A stretch of DNA of 64,000 nt from Arctopsyche grandis (GCF_051622035.1 NC_135367.1:28908001-28972000), one strand, 5' to 3'; shown: positions 45,701 to 58,800, counted from the stretch's first letter. Numbers and translations are program-made. Notes: generated by a model not told the origin, from the letters alone.

Positions 45701-47986
45701 GTAACGAAAACCCTAAGGGACTAAGCTCAACTATGTTCTGGGGAAATAAAATATAGAGTGGAAAAAGAAAAAGTTATAGGCGTTTGAACAATTAAAATCT
45801 GACATAGCGAGATGGTGGCGAAAAGGGTTATAAAGTAAGAATACGCTAAAACGAACAAACTGGACGAACAGTCTGAACGATCAATTCAGACGATAGACGT
45901 CAGGAAGAAATACGAGGGAGTATTTCCAAACTTGTCTATTACGATTTTTTTCACCATCATAATTGCGGACGTCATTTCCAATTACATTGATGACCAAACC
46001 GAGAAAAATGGCAAAGTATGAAAACGATCGGATAAGAGCCAAAATTTTTTTTGACTAGTGATCGTAAGTGAAAGTACGAAGAGGTTACTAATTAGTAAAA
46101 ATGGCATGGATACTCACGTAATAATTTTCATGATTGTACACACTTTCCACATTTAAGTATTCCGAATGTGCGATATCATATTTAAAACCACTCGATGGTT
46201 CTATGTAAAATGGATATTTTTCGACTTCGTTAAGATCAACATCGTTTCTATTGGAAAATCTAGATTTGGCGAGCACCAACACCCACGAATGCACTCTCCA
46301 ACCGTGAAGATTGTCCGAGGGTGGTTTCTCCAATTCCTGCTAATAAAGATCAATCAATAATCTAATGATTTAATAAATAATCATTATAACAGACACGACC
46401 TCTATCAACTTCATAGCTTCTGCTTGTACGCGACTTTGTTCTTCCGTCAACCGTTTCTTACGCATTTCTTCTCTTTGGAGAAGATGCTTGCTGCTGAAGT
46501 CACACGCTGGTTTCACTTTATATTTTGTTTCTCTCAGCTCCTCTTCTGTTTTAATCAACTGTCACAATGTAATAAGAAAAATATTACCAAACAGTAAACG
46601 AAACAATCAAAAACTCTCATATGGAGTTTATTAAAAGGTATAATTAATCGTGTCCGGACATTTCATAGCATGATCATTTCATCGCGGTGACTTTTTGACT
46701 ACTCACAGACAGATTTCATGCAAATATTTATTATCCACATTAATAATCTTTAATTTTTGTGTTGACTGTACTTTTTGAAATGTACATTTATTGATTTATT
46801 GTCATCGAACATGTACATTCGTCTTTACAGATCGCTCCACAGCGATTAATGTACTAATACAGATACAATACAATAGATACAAGCATTTTTATACAATGCG
46901 AATTCATACAAACACCTACAGTGACATCTATAGCATTTTTATAATCAAATTGGCGACCCTAACGACGCTGAACAACTTGAGATTAGCAAGAAAGATAAGA
47001 AGGGAGATGCCAATTTACAGGAAACAGGAAATTTATACAATGTGAATTCATACAAATATCCACAGTGACACATATAGAGAAATTTTATAATCAAATCACA
47101 AAACCTCAAGACACTGAATAACTTGAGATTGTCAAGAGATATAGGAAAGGAGATGCTAATTTTATAGGAACCGTTTCAATGAAAATCAGAAAAATTGGCA
47201 AACTCTGATAAGAAACGACCGAGCTGGAGTCACAAACCAAGGTCTAGCCAGCAGCGGGACTCTAGTGGGACTCAAACCCATGACCAATCTGGTCAAAAGC
47301 ATAATAATAAGTTAATTGACCTATTTTCATTTCAAATTGACCATTTTTCATTTCAAATTGATCCTTTTTTATTTAAAATTAAACCTTTTTCATTTCAAAT
47401 TAAACCTTTTTCATTTCAAATTGACATTGAAAAGGGGTCAATTTTAATTGAATAAGAGTCAATTTTAAATGAAAAACGATCAATTTGGAATGAAAAACCT
47501 ATATCTTAACCACTAGTCCACGCCGCTGGTTGAAATATTGAAACCGTTATTCAAATATTTGGAGCAATGATTTTTTGAATCACACATACATACATTACTC
47601 TTTTTTAAAAATAATAATTGAAAACTTTCTAGCTGTCTTCTATCAAAAAAAAAAAAAATTATATATTCTGTTCGAAAATTGTTATTGCCGTATAGGATGT
47701 ATAATTAAAAAATAGTTGCATGAAATCTGTCGACGAGTTGTCCCGGCGATGAAATGTCCTAGATGCATAATTAATATGTATGTAGATAGCTCACTTGAAT
47801 TTCTTCTTGAGAAGGACAAACTGTTCTGATTTGTAAGCCAAGAGTGAGATCCCTTGTGGCTCGTCCTACGACGACATAAGCGTCGTATCCTACTCCAATG
47901 AGGAGAGACACCAGCAATGTGGAAAATTCAAAGCAGTTTCCTTTGCGTCGTTTCAGCACCGTGTGTGGAGATAGGATTCTTTCTGG
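42727..47986 (-). CDS. Drc7: Dynein regulatory complex subunit 7 (DRC7/CCDC135, lost boys), N-terminus missing
   Basis: Thirteen exons join in frame to 682 residues: 47986-47795, 46558-46400, 46336-46118, 44849-44669, 44603-44438, 44373-44264, 44184-44037, 43963-43912, 43844-43632, 43561-43340, 43263-43081, 43009-42918 and 42838-42727. All phases agree; only the donor at 46400 (or 46397) is uncertain. Landmarks: TVLKRRKGNCFEFSTLL with the transglutaminase-like cysteine, HGWRVHSWVLVLA with the matching histidine, PFYIEPSSG, YPSGKKTIQYKKAILEKHAPY, and the C-terminal coiled coil. Known role: linker part of the nexin-dynein regulatory complex of motile axonemes; in flies lobo is needed for sperm storage and swimming. 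Human DRC7 is 874 residues, so about 190 N-terminal residues lie on exons not seen between 47987 and 64000. The first listed exon starts at an acceptor, not a start codon. Most introns are under 250 bases. Confidence 0.93.
45164..45354. repeat. AAAGTTATGA minisatellite in a DRC7 intron
   Basis: The 12-base word AAAGTTATGAAC and a 21-24-base version with GATCAACCAAAGAAC alternate about twelve times. It lies in the intron 44850-46117. Confidence 0.8.
46780..47535 (-). mobile_element. Second tRNA-derived SINE family, copy with internal expansion
   Basis: On the minus strand the head reads AACCAGCGGCGTGGACTAG then TGGTTAAGA near 47506-47531 (A-box-like). A B-box-like GGGTTTGAGTCCC is near 47268-47280. 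Between them lies about 200 bases of TTTCATTTCAAATTGACC repeats. The body (CCGTTTCAA, GGCAAACTCTGATAAGAAACG) is shared with the first SINE family. A copy without the expansion is at 49830-50190. Confidence 0.65.
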
Positions 47987-48342
47987 CTGAAAATTTTTTT
48001 AAATTATTTTAAGCTTCAAAGATTGTCAAAGATCTGGAGTGAACTATTAATACTAAATGGTTGAGCCATGAAATTTTATCATTTCTTAGTCACGTTCGGT
48101 ATATCTAAGCACGTACATGTACTTATGAAACCACCTGTACATAATACTCCCGAGCTATGATTCATAACTTATGAACTTCTTCGTATATATGTACATACAT
48201 ATATCATAATCGTATAAAATTTCACCGTCTAGAAAATTTGATTCTATTTGTCCTCAACTTATGAGTTTGTATACGGCTCTTGTATATGAGGTCCATACAT
48301 TCCTTTGTTACAAGTTTTGTTTTATTTGAAGTACTAGCTGAA

Positions 48343-48600
48343 CCCGGCATGCGTTGGAATGCCACAATAACCCATGCAATTCCCGTTCCCGTTCCCGTTC
48401 CCAACGCAGGCAGCAAACACATTTGAACACATTATTGCGTTGCAATGACACTCATTCTAGTTTTTCCCGTTTCCGTTCCCGTTTTTGGGCGATTTTTTTT
48501 CACAGTAATCTTCCCGGACATGCATACAACAAATCCTGAAAGTTCCATCGTAATCGGTTCAGTGGTTTAGCATTTTACTCAGTATCTGTGTGTCTACTAT
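48343..48600 (+). repeat. LINE-like 3' tail
   Basis: This begins AGCTGAACCCGGCATGCGTTG, continues with CCCGTTCCCGTTCCCGTT, and ends TGAAAGTTCCATCGTAATCG then GTTCAGTGGTTTAG. The same order occurs at 50708-51045. Endings of this kind are typical of RTE-type non-LTR elements in insects. Confidence 0.6.
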
Positions 48601-48607
48601 TTTGGAG

Positions 48608-49820
48608 ATGATTCGAATGGTTCGGTGATTATTCCGCACAAAGCTATCTCGCACACGTCACTAAAATCTCCATCATGGAACATCTGACACCTGAACATTC
48701 CATCCAACTATCATACTAACGAGATCTACAGTGTCAGATATTCCGTATTCGTGATTTTTTGGCAAAGATTGTCGTGTGCGTGATCGCAATGTGCGAAATA
48801 ATCCATTTACCAGTTCGGACATCGCTAATTTTAATCAGACTGAAATTTTATTTCAACTTAATGAAATTCTATTAGGTTCACATTACATTTTGAAAATGGT
48901 ACCTCTCTGTCCTTTTATATATCGTATCTTTATAATTTTTCTTTGGATTTTTTAATCTCCTACGCCACTCAAGGATCAATTAATTTGGATTATACTGAAC
49001 GGGTAGATGATAAAACACTCAATTTGAACTATTTAAGTGTTCTTTACCTTGAAATTTCTTAATCCTTTAATCAAACCGAGCATTTGCCCGGGAACATATC
49101 ACATATTAACCACTCGGGGAGGTTGGGTATCGATAATAAAATGTGTGAAAGACAATTTTCTCTCAACTTTCGCTCGACTTGAGTCCATCCCCAAAGAACC
49201 CTAAATGCGGTTGCCGTCCACAATTAATAAAGGTTAGCCAAAAATATCGCAGGGGCACCCTTGGGGTCCGATGTAAACTGATAATCTCTCCCTTATCGGC
49301 AGATTAAGTCCTCCAAAAAGGTCATCATAAACCAGCGCTTTCCAAACGGTCTTGCAAAATCGTTCACCTTCTCCATTAAGTAGATATAACGGGTTAAGAG
49401 GGTTAAAAATAAGACCCGAGTTTTTTTTAGCCATCTATATGAGTATTACGCTTAAAAAATCTAGTATATAAAAATAGCTCGTTTTAGTACATAATTAGTA
49501 TGATCCAAAATCAAAAATACCTACATACCTAAACTTTATTATTAGCAAGTACCTATTTATCTCACTCTTTTAGAATATTTTATCATGTGAATTTATGGAA
49601 CTATCTACATATCGTTGTATAATTTGATCATGTTTAAATATTTTGGTCATTTCGAATTCTTCGCCTCTTCAAAATTTTATTTAATCTTGACTTATAAGCT
49701 TTCTGTATGCATACATAATAATATAAACTCCTGAAAATTTTCCCAGATAGTTAAAAAGTAATTCCTATAACAAAATATTGGAATTCTTTAACCTGTAGTT
49801 TGCACCACTGATTTTTATTT
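48608..49820. other. Gene-poor stretch with a dispersed repeat
   Basis: 48608-48800 matches the repeat at 10245-10366. The remainder is AT-rich. A 66-codon frame on the minus strand (49234-49434) has no recognisable relatives and no splice or start context that supports it; I do not call it a gene. Confidence 0.4.
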
Positions 49821-49829
49821 TTATTTTAT

Positions 49830-50190
49830 TTCATAGAACATGAAAACTCGCCTTTACAGATCGCTCCAAAGCGACGAGTGCACTTAAACATATTATGTAA
49901 ATGCAGTCAATCAATCAATACAATATATGTACATATAAGCATTTTATACAGACATCCACAGTGACATTTATGGAGAAGTTTTTGCAGAATTTTATAATCA
50001 AATTGGCGAGCCTCAAGACGCTGAATAATTTGAGATTAGCAAGAGAGATAGAAAAGGAGATGCCAATTTTACAGGAACCGTTTCAACGAAAGTCAGAAAA
50101 ATTTGCAAACTCTTATAAGAAACGATCGATCTGGAGTCACAAACCAAGGTCTGGCCAGCAATGGGACTCTAGTGGGAATCGAACTTATTA
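49830..50190 (-). mobile_element. Second tRNA-SINE family, further copy
   Basis: This matches 46800-47290: TTTACAGATCGCTCCA, AAATTGGCGA, AACTTGAGATTAGCAAGA, AGGAACCGTTTCAACGAAA. The head end has GGGAATCGAAC (B-box complement GTTCGATTCCC) near 50178. Confidence 0.6.
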
Positions 50191-50199
50191 ATGAATTTA

Positions 50200-51045
50200 T
50201 TTACGGTTTCACCACTCCAGTATAAAGATTAAGAGACAATTATTTGTTTCCTTTTGTACTAGCCTCCATACTGGTGAATTATAGAGGAAATACAAGCAGG
50301 AGACAATTAATAGGATAGAGGTACAATACAACAACTGCTACCAGGCTCTCTTCGGGCTACCAAGCTATTTGTAGAGGGCACGTGCCTCAGTTTGAGGCCA
50401 TTCTCAGAATGAGAGCGGCCTCCCTACGTCGTCGTGTGTTTGTATCGTCAAACTGTTTTCATTTCCGCTTATCTCTGTATATTCGGTGGAAGGAGCTACT
50501 AAGAGAAGGAACTACTTCACCAACCACCATAAATTGACTTTCAATTGAGTAAATAATTAATAAATATTATTATTTATTTAATATTACTATTATATGTACA
50601 TATATTACTATTCTTATTATATTATATTTATTTATTTTATCATTCATCATATACATATTAAATTAGATATATTTTAAAGATATTTGAAAAAACACATTAT
50701 TTTTAGTCGCTGAACCCGGCATGCGTTGCAATGCCAGAATAAGGCATGCAATTTCCGTTCCCGTTCCCGTTTTAAGTGATGGTTGGAGCTCAACTAACGT
50801 CTCTTAAACGCCGTGTCGTCATAACCCAACTGGTAACGTGGTAACCGACGAACACATTTCCTTGACTACACAATGGCGCTTCAAACTTTCGCGTCGTTAA
50901 AATCGTAATTACGAATATTATTATCAAGAGGTTTTTTCCCGTTTTTTTTTCACAGTAAGCTTCTCGGACATGCATACAACAAATCTTGAAAGTTCCATCG
51001 TAATCAGTTGAGTGCTTTAGGAGCCTATACGAGACAGACAGACAT
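50200..51045. repeat. Unclassified repeat and LINE-like tail
   Basis: 50200-50520 is a moderately GC-rich fragment without a clear family. From 50708 the sequence matches 48343-48600 (TGAACCCGGCATGCGTTGC to GTTCCATCGTAATCAGTTGA). Confidence 0.45.
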
Positions 51046-51109
51046 TCAATTTTATATACCTACATATATATAAATATGCCATCACCCATGCAATGATATG
51101 TCATCGGGG

Positions 51110-51514
51110 GGTCTACGTGACGAGACAGAATGTTAAATGACAGAAAACGCAAATATCGGAAGGCAAAGATCGAAAATCGAAAGATCTTGTCGAAAGATCA
51201 AAAAAAAATGGTGCATGGTAAACGGTACATACTCACTTAATTTGCGCGAGCAGGATACAACAGGAACAAGAGGAACATGCTTTTCCTCCCGTATTCTGCG
51301 CACGCACGTTAGTACGGGAGGAAAAGCCTGTTCCTCTTGTTCCTGTTGTATCCTGCTCGCGCAAATTAAGTGAGTATGTGCGTGAGTATGTACCGTTTAC
51401 CATGCACCATTTTTTTTTTTTTGATCTTTCGACTTAAGATCTTTCGATTTTCGATCTTTGCCTTCCGATATTTGCGTTTTCTGTCATTTAACATTCTGTC
51501 TCGTCACGGAGACC
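51110..51514. mobile_element. Nearly perfect 405-bp palindromic MITE
   Basis: Both ends read GGTCT(A/C)CGTGACGAGACAG on their own strands. The inverted repeat continues almost without break (AAATATCGGAAGGCAAAGATC, ATGGTGCATGGTAAACGGTAC, TTGCGCGAGCAGGATACAAC) to a loop of about 20 bases near 51290-51310. No coding capacity. Ends and first 100 bases resemble the long inverted-repeat element at 10367; the centre resembles the MITE at 17253-17424. Confidence 0.8.
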
Positions 51515-51889
51515 GGTCATATGGTACAACAATAGTTCACAGTATAAAATGCGAGCGACAAACTAGTTAACAGCTCTATTGATAAAATAATTCTTCGTTT
51601 GATAAAAGATTATTATCGGAAAAGAAGTCGAAAGATTTGTAAGATCTTGTATCTAGTGTCGAGACATGGTCGCGTTAAGATGTTAAAACCGTCATCTTTT
51701 AACGTCTTACTATATACATAAGTACATGTCCTTTTGTCTTTCACTTCAGTTCAGACCATTCTTTTCCATTTAGAATCGGTCCTCTTCTGCATACCTCCCC
51801 CCATTCTTCGTATTTGGTCTATAGCTATACCCACCCTCGATTTGAACCCTTTCGCTCGTTCTTTTTTTTTTGTTCCTCCCCTGGCTGTC

Positions 51890-52200
51890 CGTTAGGGTGG
51901 ATCGATGTGGGCGTATTCCCAGGTGCGGCAGGATCCGCAATTAGGCGAAGGCTTGCAGCTTCGGAGGTGTGCTGGATTTGGGCTATTTGTCAACGGCGGG
52001 TCAACGATGGCAGCACACCGCCTCAGGCAGGGATCGATCGCCCCTCCCTGGTTCGGCCCTCCACGTGGCCCTCTTGGGACCAACCCTTGGTCGCGTTCTT
52101 TGATCGCGTCCGGCGGTTTTCACTGGGGTGACGTCACACCCACCCACCACCCATCTCGTCCGCGGCATCTTACCCTCTGCTATAGGTACGTACTCGTATA
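51890..52200. other. GC-rich island, function unknown
   Basis: About 300 bases clearly richer in G+C and CpG than the surroundings (GGCGGGTCAACGATGGC, CCCTCCACGTGGCCC). Overlapping frames exist on both strands with no recognisable protein. It may be a mobile-element fragment or an unrecognised exon or promoter. Confidence 0.3.
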
Positions 52201-52420
52201 TACCCACACGGCACACACAGGGTGCCTATACCATGTCTCCTAAACTAAACAATTGATTTTTCGAAAACTACCTAAAGGGCTGTGATTTCTATCAAAATAT
52301 ACATATAAAAAGTCTTTAAAAAGTGAATATTATTCAGTGGCGGATATAGGAATTTTGTTAGGTGGGGACCATTTCTAACCATTTCACAATATTTTTTTCC
52401 AAAATATGACGTATATTCAG

Positions 52421-52846
52421 TTATTTGTTTATTTACATATATACTACAAAGGCCTTACAGGTAAATCTCAATGCGCCTTCCTGGCCAATTACGAATACAA
52501 ATGCAGCATTTTTATTACAAGTCGTTGAATTGCGAGACACTGAAAAACTCGCAAATTAACGAGACATCTATGAATTGTACATAAATTTTATTGTACATCA
52601 ATCAAACTTCAAATAGTGGTGACATAGTAGGTAGGAAAGATTTTTAGCCAATTTTTTTTCCGGGAACCGTTTCAACAATGAAATCAGAGAAAATTGGCAA
52701 ACTCTGATAGGAAACGATCAACCTGGAGTCACAAATCCAGGTCTGACCAACAGCATACTCTGAAAAATTCATTTTCATTCAGGGATTGAACCCGGCACCT
52801 TCTTGACGCTAAGCAGAAGCTTAACGACCGAGCTATGCTGCTGGCT
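52421..52846 (-). mobile_element. tRNA-derived SINE, copy 2
   Basis: Nearly the same as 17506-17939. On the minus strand it has an A-box TAGCTCGGTCGTTAAGC and a canonical B-box GGTTCAATCCC. The intact boxes suggest a young copy. A hAT-like end (CAGTGGCGGATATAGG) lies near 52336, just outside its tail. Confidence 0.85.
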
Positions 52847-52946
52847 TATATTATTAATTATATTATTAATTGCTACTACTCCACTTAATTGCACGAGCAT
52901 TTGAGTTTTTTTATATAATCTGTCAATGTGTGTGTGTGTGCTTGTG

Positions 52947-53166
52947 TAGTGCCGGTTTTTTTGGGGGGGGGCTGGGTTGGGCGGCGCCCGAGGGCGCCAA
53001 ATAAGTTAGAGCGCCGCATGATGCGCCAAAGGCGCTTTAAAATTAAAAATTAGAGCGCCAAAAGCAATACAAAATTTTAGATTATAGCGCCAAAGGCGAA
53101 AGTTTTTTCTAAAGGTTGTTTAAAAAAAATTGCCCGAGGGCATCATTGGGTGTAAGGCCGGCACTG
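52947..53166 (-). mobile_element. hAT-type MITE (GCCGGC ends)
   Basis: The 220-bp element runs TAGTGCCGGTTTTTT to AAGGCCGGCACTG, with an 8-base target duplication differing at one place (TGCTTGTG, 52939-52946; TGCTTATG, 53167-53174). It is a shortened, reversed relative of 54542-55016. Confidence 0.75.
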
Positions 53167-54533
53167 TGCTTATGTACACATATATGTACATATGTAAATG
53201 TATGTTTACTTGAGGTGTGCGTGCATTAGCACGGCACATATCTGGTATTAATTCTTAAAGCATGTACGCTTTATGTGTTCATGCGCTGTTGTTTATTTTG
53301 TACTTGGTTATGTACAGTGTGGTATTTTTTTATATAGAGCAGTGATGTGCGGATTTTCTTGTGCGATATTGCTGAAGAACCGTCTCGTTCTCCGACGAAA
53401 GAGTCTCTTAGACTGTATTCGTTGGGGGGGTGGTGGCCTCATGTTGAGGGATTTAAGGGTCAATTCCTTGACCTTTAAAGTGAGCTTTAATATATTATTA
53501 ATTTATTATCATAGAAGCTTATTATATAATTTCAACTAAATTATAAAAATACAAATACATAAAATATTTTCAACTTTAATTACTCGGAAATAATTGTGAT
53601 TGTGAATTTTATTATATTATTATTTTATTGTTTTTATTATTTTCATTATATTATTATTTTTGTGTTTTTTCTAATTATCTTACTTAATTTGTTACTTATT
53701 TGCTTAATTTGAATATATTTATTAATATTAGTTTATTGTTGTTACAATTATAATGTAGGTTATTATTTTTATTATTATTAATACTATTATCTTATCACTA
53801 TCACTGGTACTATTTTCTTGCTATTTTTTTAATTTTAATGTTTAAATATTTCTTTTTCTCTCACCTATGAATATGCGAAAATTTTTAAAACGGTTTATCT
53901 TATAATAATTATTTTTTGTTATCAATTTTGTAATTAATAAACCTGTAAATTTTCCTAACAAAATAAATAAATAAATCGACATTATACAGTAAAAGCGGAA
54001 ATTCCCAGTGTAGTTGAAGGATTGTGGATCAGCTGCAGTGATTATTCACATGTAAATATTTTATACCTGAAGGGCAGAGTGGTCTGCTCACACCCCCGAT
54101 TCAATAATGTTACTTTTTGGACAAACAAGGCGCGTTTGAATTGCGTTTTTAAACGCCGAATGCGAATTTTAATTATTATGAATATGTATAATATTATGTA
54201 GTCCTCTAGGGTGGTGGCGATTGACCTCGTGCCACCACCGTGAATCCGCTAGTGATATTATTCCTATTGTATGTACTGCCTGGTTTATTTTATTAACAAA
54301 ATATACTGTCGATTATCCGTGCATGGATTCAATATTTTATTAATTAAAAAACATTTTTTAAATAACATGAAAGCATGTGGAAATGAAGGACTGGCCTTAT
54401 TAAAAATATTTTTATCACATTTAATGTGAATCGAGGAGCTATTTCATCAATGAAACAACGTTATCGTACTGATCTTTTTAACCCCTGCCAACGGAAATAG
54501 CGACGATTACGGTTCCTGAACTTCGCTTAACCG
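53167..54533. other. AT-rich gene-free stretch
   Basis: Low-complexity ATT/TTA-rich sequence from about 53490 to 53990. I see no gene. The frame at 53273-53539 is not recognisable. Confidence 0.45.
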
Positions 54534-54541
54534 AATGAACG

Positions 54542-55016
54542 CAGTGCCAGCCTTACATCCAATGGCGCCCTTGGGCAATTTTTTCTAAACACCCTTATAA
54601 TTAAATTATAAAAAACTGAACTACCATGCTCATTTTTCCCGGTCTTGTGACCTTGCTACGTTTCAGGCAGTGTCAGCAAAAGCATAGAAACCCAAATGTT
54701 TGGATATAATTCTTGTAAATTGCGCTGTTTTATACAATTTAATACAATGAGTGGATTAATTTTACCTTGAACTTTATTTGAAAGAAAGGCTTTTAAATCA
54801 ATAAGTTCCCTGCTAATAATATCAGATTTTGAATTCGCGGTGATCTTAATTTGAAGATCGGCTTTTTCCAGTAGACTGTTTGAATAGAATTTGCCGAGTA
54901 CAAATATAAGACCTTTGGTGCTCTAATTTTAATTTTAAAGCCTTTCGAGCGGCGCCCTAACTTATTTGGCGCCCTCGGGCACTGCCCAACCCAGTCCCCC
55001 CCTAAAACTGGCACTG
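54542..55016. mobile_element. hAT-type MITE, longer copy
   Basis: The 475-bp element runs CAGTGCCAGCCTTAC to TAAAACTGGCACTG. An 8-base target duplication with one mismatch flanks it (AATGAACG, 54534-54541; AATGAATG, 55017-55024). The GCGCCCTCGGGCA phrase near each end is shared with 52947-53166. Confidence 0.78.
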
Positions 55017-55249
55017 AATGAATGATATCAATATGGACAAGGATTTGAATTTATTATGATTGAATTGTTGACTCGTAATCATATCTATATAATTTTGTCC
55101 ACTGCTCATCCCGCACTACACAGTTTGAGTAAAAATGAGAGATACAGATTAAACGAAATGCCCACCCACCTACATAAATGGGTATGTAGTAAATAAGAGC
55201 AAAAGTCACCGCCGAGTCTCATCCGACCATACATGTGTATGTACATAGC

Positions 55250-55650
55250 GTGTGCACACACATTGGAGCCGGTGTGTGTCCGCATCGCCAATTAAGCGCA
55301 GTGGCGTATCGTCGCTCCAAGAAATTAATTAATCGCGACGGCAGTGCAGCCCTGGCGGAGCGAGAGGGGAGGTGAGGCGGCGAAGGGGGTCAGCGCAGAG
55401 GGGGGGCGTGAGGGGGTGTGCGGGGGTAGCGGGGGGTAGGGAGGGGGAGTCGCGCGAAAAGGCGGCGGTGGGTGAATAATTATCGGAGGGGGTGGCGCAG
55501 ATGGGCGCACACAGCTTCAGCCCCAGCCACACACGAGACTCGAAGCGCACACAGAGACCCGACCCGACACGAAACGCACACAGGCGCACGACCTAACGTG
55601 GCGTGCCATCTCGACGGAAACCGGACACACGCACACACCCGCGCGCCGAA
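55250..55650. other. GC-rich, purine-skewed island
   Basis: From about 55340 to 55460 one strand is almost all G and A (GAGGGGGGGCGTGAGGGGGT-type), followed by CpG-rich ACACACGAGACTCGAAGCG-type sequence to 55640. Proline-rich frames on the minus strand come from this bias. A promoter or non-coding 5' exon of a distant gene is possible but unproven. Confidence 0.35.
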
Positions 55651-55859
55651 CCTACACACTATATCTATTATGTATACGCTCATCTTCCTATGTACTCCTA
55701 TGTACTCCTACCGAGTGGGGATTCTTCGATGTACGTAAGCGCAAACTACGACGAAGGCGCTTCGAGAAAGACCTCGTATGTAAATGTGCGGGAATTATGC
55801 CTAATCAATTCGTTTAACGCTGTCATGATGCAGCTTCACCTTTTGATTAACGTTTTGTA

Positions 55860-58800
55860 AATTTGTTTCTAAATTAAGCGCGCTCATTTTAGAATAACTA
55901 AGACAGAAAAATTGATTTTGTATTCGATATCGATCAATGGTTACATTTTCGTGGTTTAAAATAATGTGTGTGTGATGTTACTATACAATTTTTCCAAACT
56001 ACTGACCGTATCGAGCTGAAAATTTATATTTATATACTTCATGTACATATTTCCTCAGAATTTTTATAATAAGGTATAGTTAGAATATGTAAATCGAAAG
56101 AAATAGCTTTCTTTAAAACAATATTTTTTATTTTATTTCGATCTTCATACTTATGTAGGTATTATCTTTATAGCGATAATAAATTAATGGCGTAGTCAGT
56201 GGCGGATCAAAGGGGGGTGCCATGGGTGCCCCCCTTGGGACGAATTTAATTTTATATATATTGTAAATTTTTCATATTTAAATATTTATTTATTTAATAG
56301 TTTTGGACCATTGTGGCATTACAGGAAGAACCTAATGCGCCACAATGGCCTACAATTGAAAAATATATAAAAACAAGTAAACTGTAAATAAAGGAAAAAA
56401 GCAAAAGCAGAAAACATGGTAAAATAAAATAATAAAAAAAAAGTAACAAAAGGAAATAATACATCATTCAGAGAGGAAAAAAAAAATAACAAAAGTGTAA
56501 AAATCAAAAATAAAATCTATAAATCCCATTCTTTGTTTACACTGAACAAAATTAAAATAGTATATAAAAATGTACAATATATATTATTTATAACGGATTT
56601 ATATTTTTATACTTTTTACTTACTCTAATCTTATTTTTACGTAATTATAATATAATGTGTATGTTTTCTCAATCATAAGATATATACATTTTTTCATTCT
56701 CTTCACGTAAACATTAATAACTGTGTTTTATATTATGTGTACATGTTTTCCTAATTATTGTGTGATATTTGTATGTATATTTGACCACAGTAGCATATTG
56801 GAGGAATTTGTAAGACTATAGTTTGATAAAATATAAATATAATATACAAGAAATAGTTGATAGAATATGTTGAGTTTTTGTCTGTATATAATTAAATTAA
56901 AATAAAACCGAGACATGATAATACATTTCTTTCACATTCTTTTCATTTATTAACACCTTTTTCCTGAATGGGGTTATACGCCATAATATTTTTCTTCACC
57001 TTAACCCTAAAAGTACTGATAGAGTTGGAAAATAAATCAGGGCAATCATCTGTACAATCGTCAAGACAGCATATCCATCCAATCTAATATATAATTTCAA
57101 AAGAGACTTTGTATGTATATATGTATGTTTCTTTGGTTTGGCGTAAAATAATTATATTAACATTTATCAATAGAATGAGTTAGGTTAGGACATGAATCCC
57201 AATGAAAGTATGAATGAAATCACAGGGTATAAATGAAACACATTCCAAAAGCATTATAAAATATATATGCAAACAATTATTTAAAAGAGACGAAGCCCTA
57301 AACACCCATTTATAATCCGTTTAATAAACACTTGTCGAACTGTGAGTCAAACTGGAAAACAACCGTTTGCGAACCGCTGAGCGGTAACAGAATCCCTTTA
57401 CGAACCATAACTTTTATTGAGATACTTAACTGTTCATACATATAAATTAGACTGAACTGCCACGATAACACCTCCACTGCGAATTATAACGATATTATTT
57501 ATCAATCTGCTTATTTCAATTCATAATTAAATTTACAATTAACATCACATTTGATTATTACTAGTTAATATATAATCAGGACCTTTTAAATAACGCAAAT
57601 TAAAAACATTGAAACTAGCAGATATCAATTACTACATACATTTATCAATTTCGGGAATGATATATGTACATACAAAGCATTTCATAAGTGAATATGGATA
57701 TATAATATATCAATGAGACGATGCTAAATAATAAGTTCGTAATTCCGACCCTTATGTAACCATTAGCATAACGATTTGTCTTGCAACATTAAATCGACCG
57801 AATTTTCCAACAAATTTTCTATCCGTAAACTTTTTCTAGCATTGCTTATCTGTCAACTGATTGAGACTTCGTTCAAAAAATATAATAGTATACATATTTT
57901 AAATATTTTCATAGAGAATATCATTGAATAATGGACCAAATGATTTAACTCAAAGACAATGTTGTCAATGTGATAAAATCAATTTTGTTCGGCAAAAGAT
58001 TCTGTCGGCTGTAGCATCGCTGGCTACGAAAAATTTCGTAACGAGCAAATTATTGGCTAATAAACCACTATGTGAAATGATGCGCTTTAAATTTCGTTGT
58101 TTTACAGTATTTTGAATACAGAAAAGTCTAAATAAAAATTTTCAGAGATGGAAAATGAAAAAATTCCGGGGGGCTCATAATTACGGATAAAGATATACAC
58201 ATACATAGCTTCATAGCACATGTAAACATACAAGATGAATATAAAAAGTGATAAATACTAATCTATCTTACAATAATTATTGCAATTTATCTAGCAATTA
58301 ATTATTTCATTACAATTTACATATCTAGCATTGCTTAAACTCACAATTTATTAATTACGCACATCAATGCTGCACAGTTATCTTATTAGCAATTCATCAA
58401 AACTATCGAAAAATGTAAATATGAATTTCCTTTTTTTTATCAAACCTCCAACTATCTGCGTAAATAGACTAAAGTGAAAAAAATGCATATTAGCGTAAAT
58501 TCTTGTAAATGATAATTTGATATCATCGACGACCCGATATGAACTTGACACCAGTGCCTCGTCATATCATATATATAATAGTTTAATATAAACATCATGC
58601 AAAATACGATAGAATCGAAGTCCATTAACAGAAAGGCAGAATTTGCTGTATCACTTTATTTTTTTTCGTATGACACTCGTGGAATGATAAAAATGCAACG
58701 AGCATACGCCAAAGGTCTTCCCACATTGCGTGTTTGAAATTCTAATACTCAAATATTCGTATATAAAAACAGCCCAAAGCCGAAAGATTCAATTTGTGAG

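Noticed and set aside
49234-49434. 66-codon minus-strand frame as the missing DRC7 exon
   Set aside because: The residues do not resemble the DRC7 N-terminus and the splice context does not support an exon.
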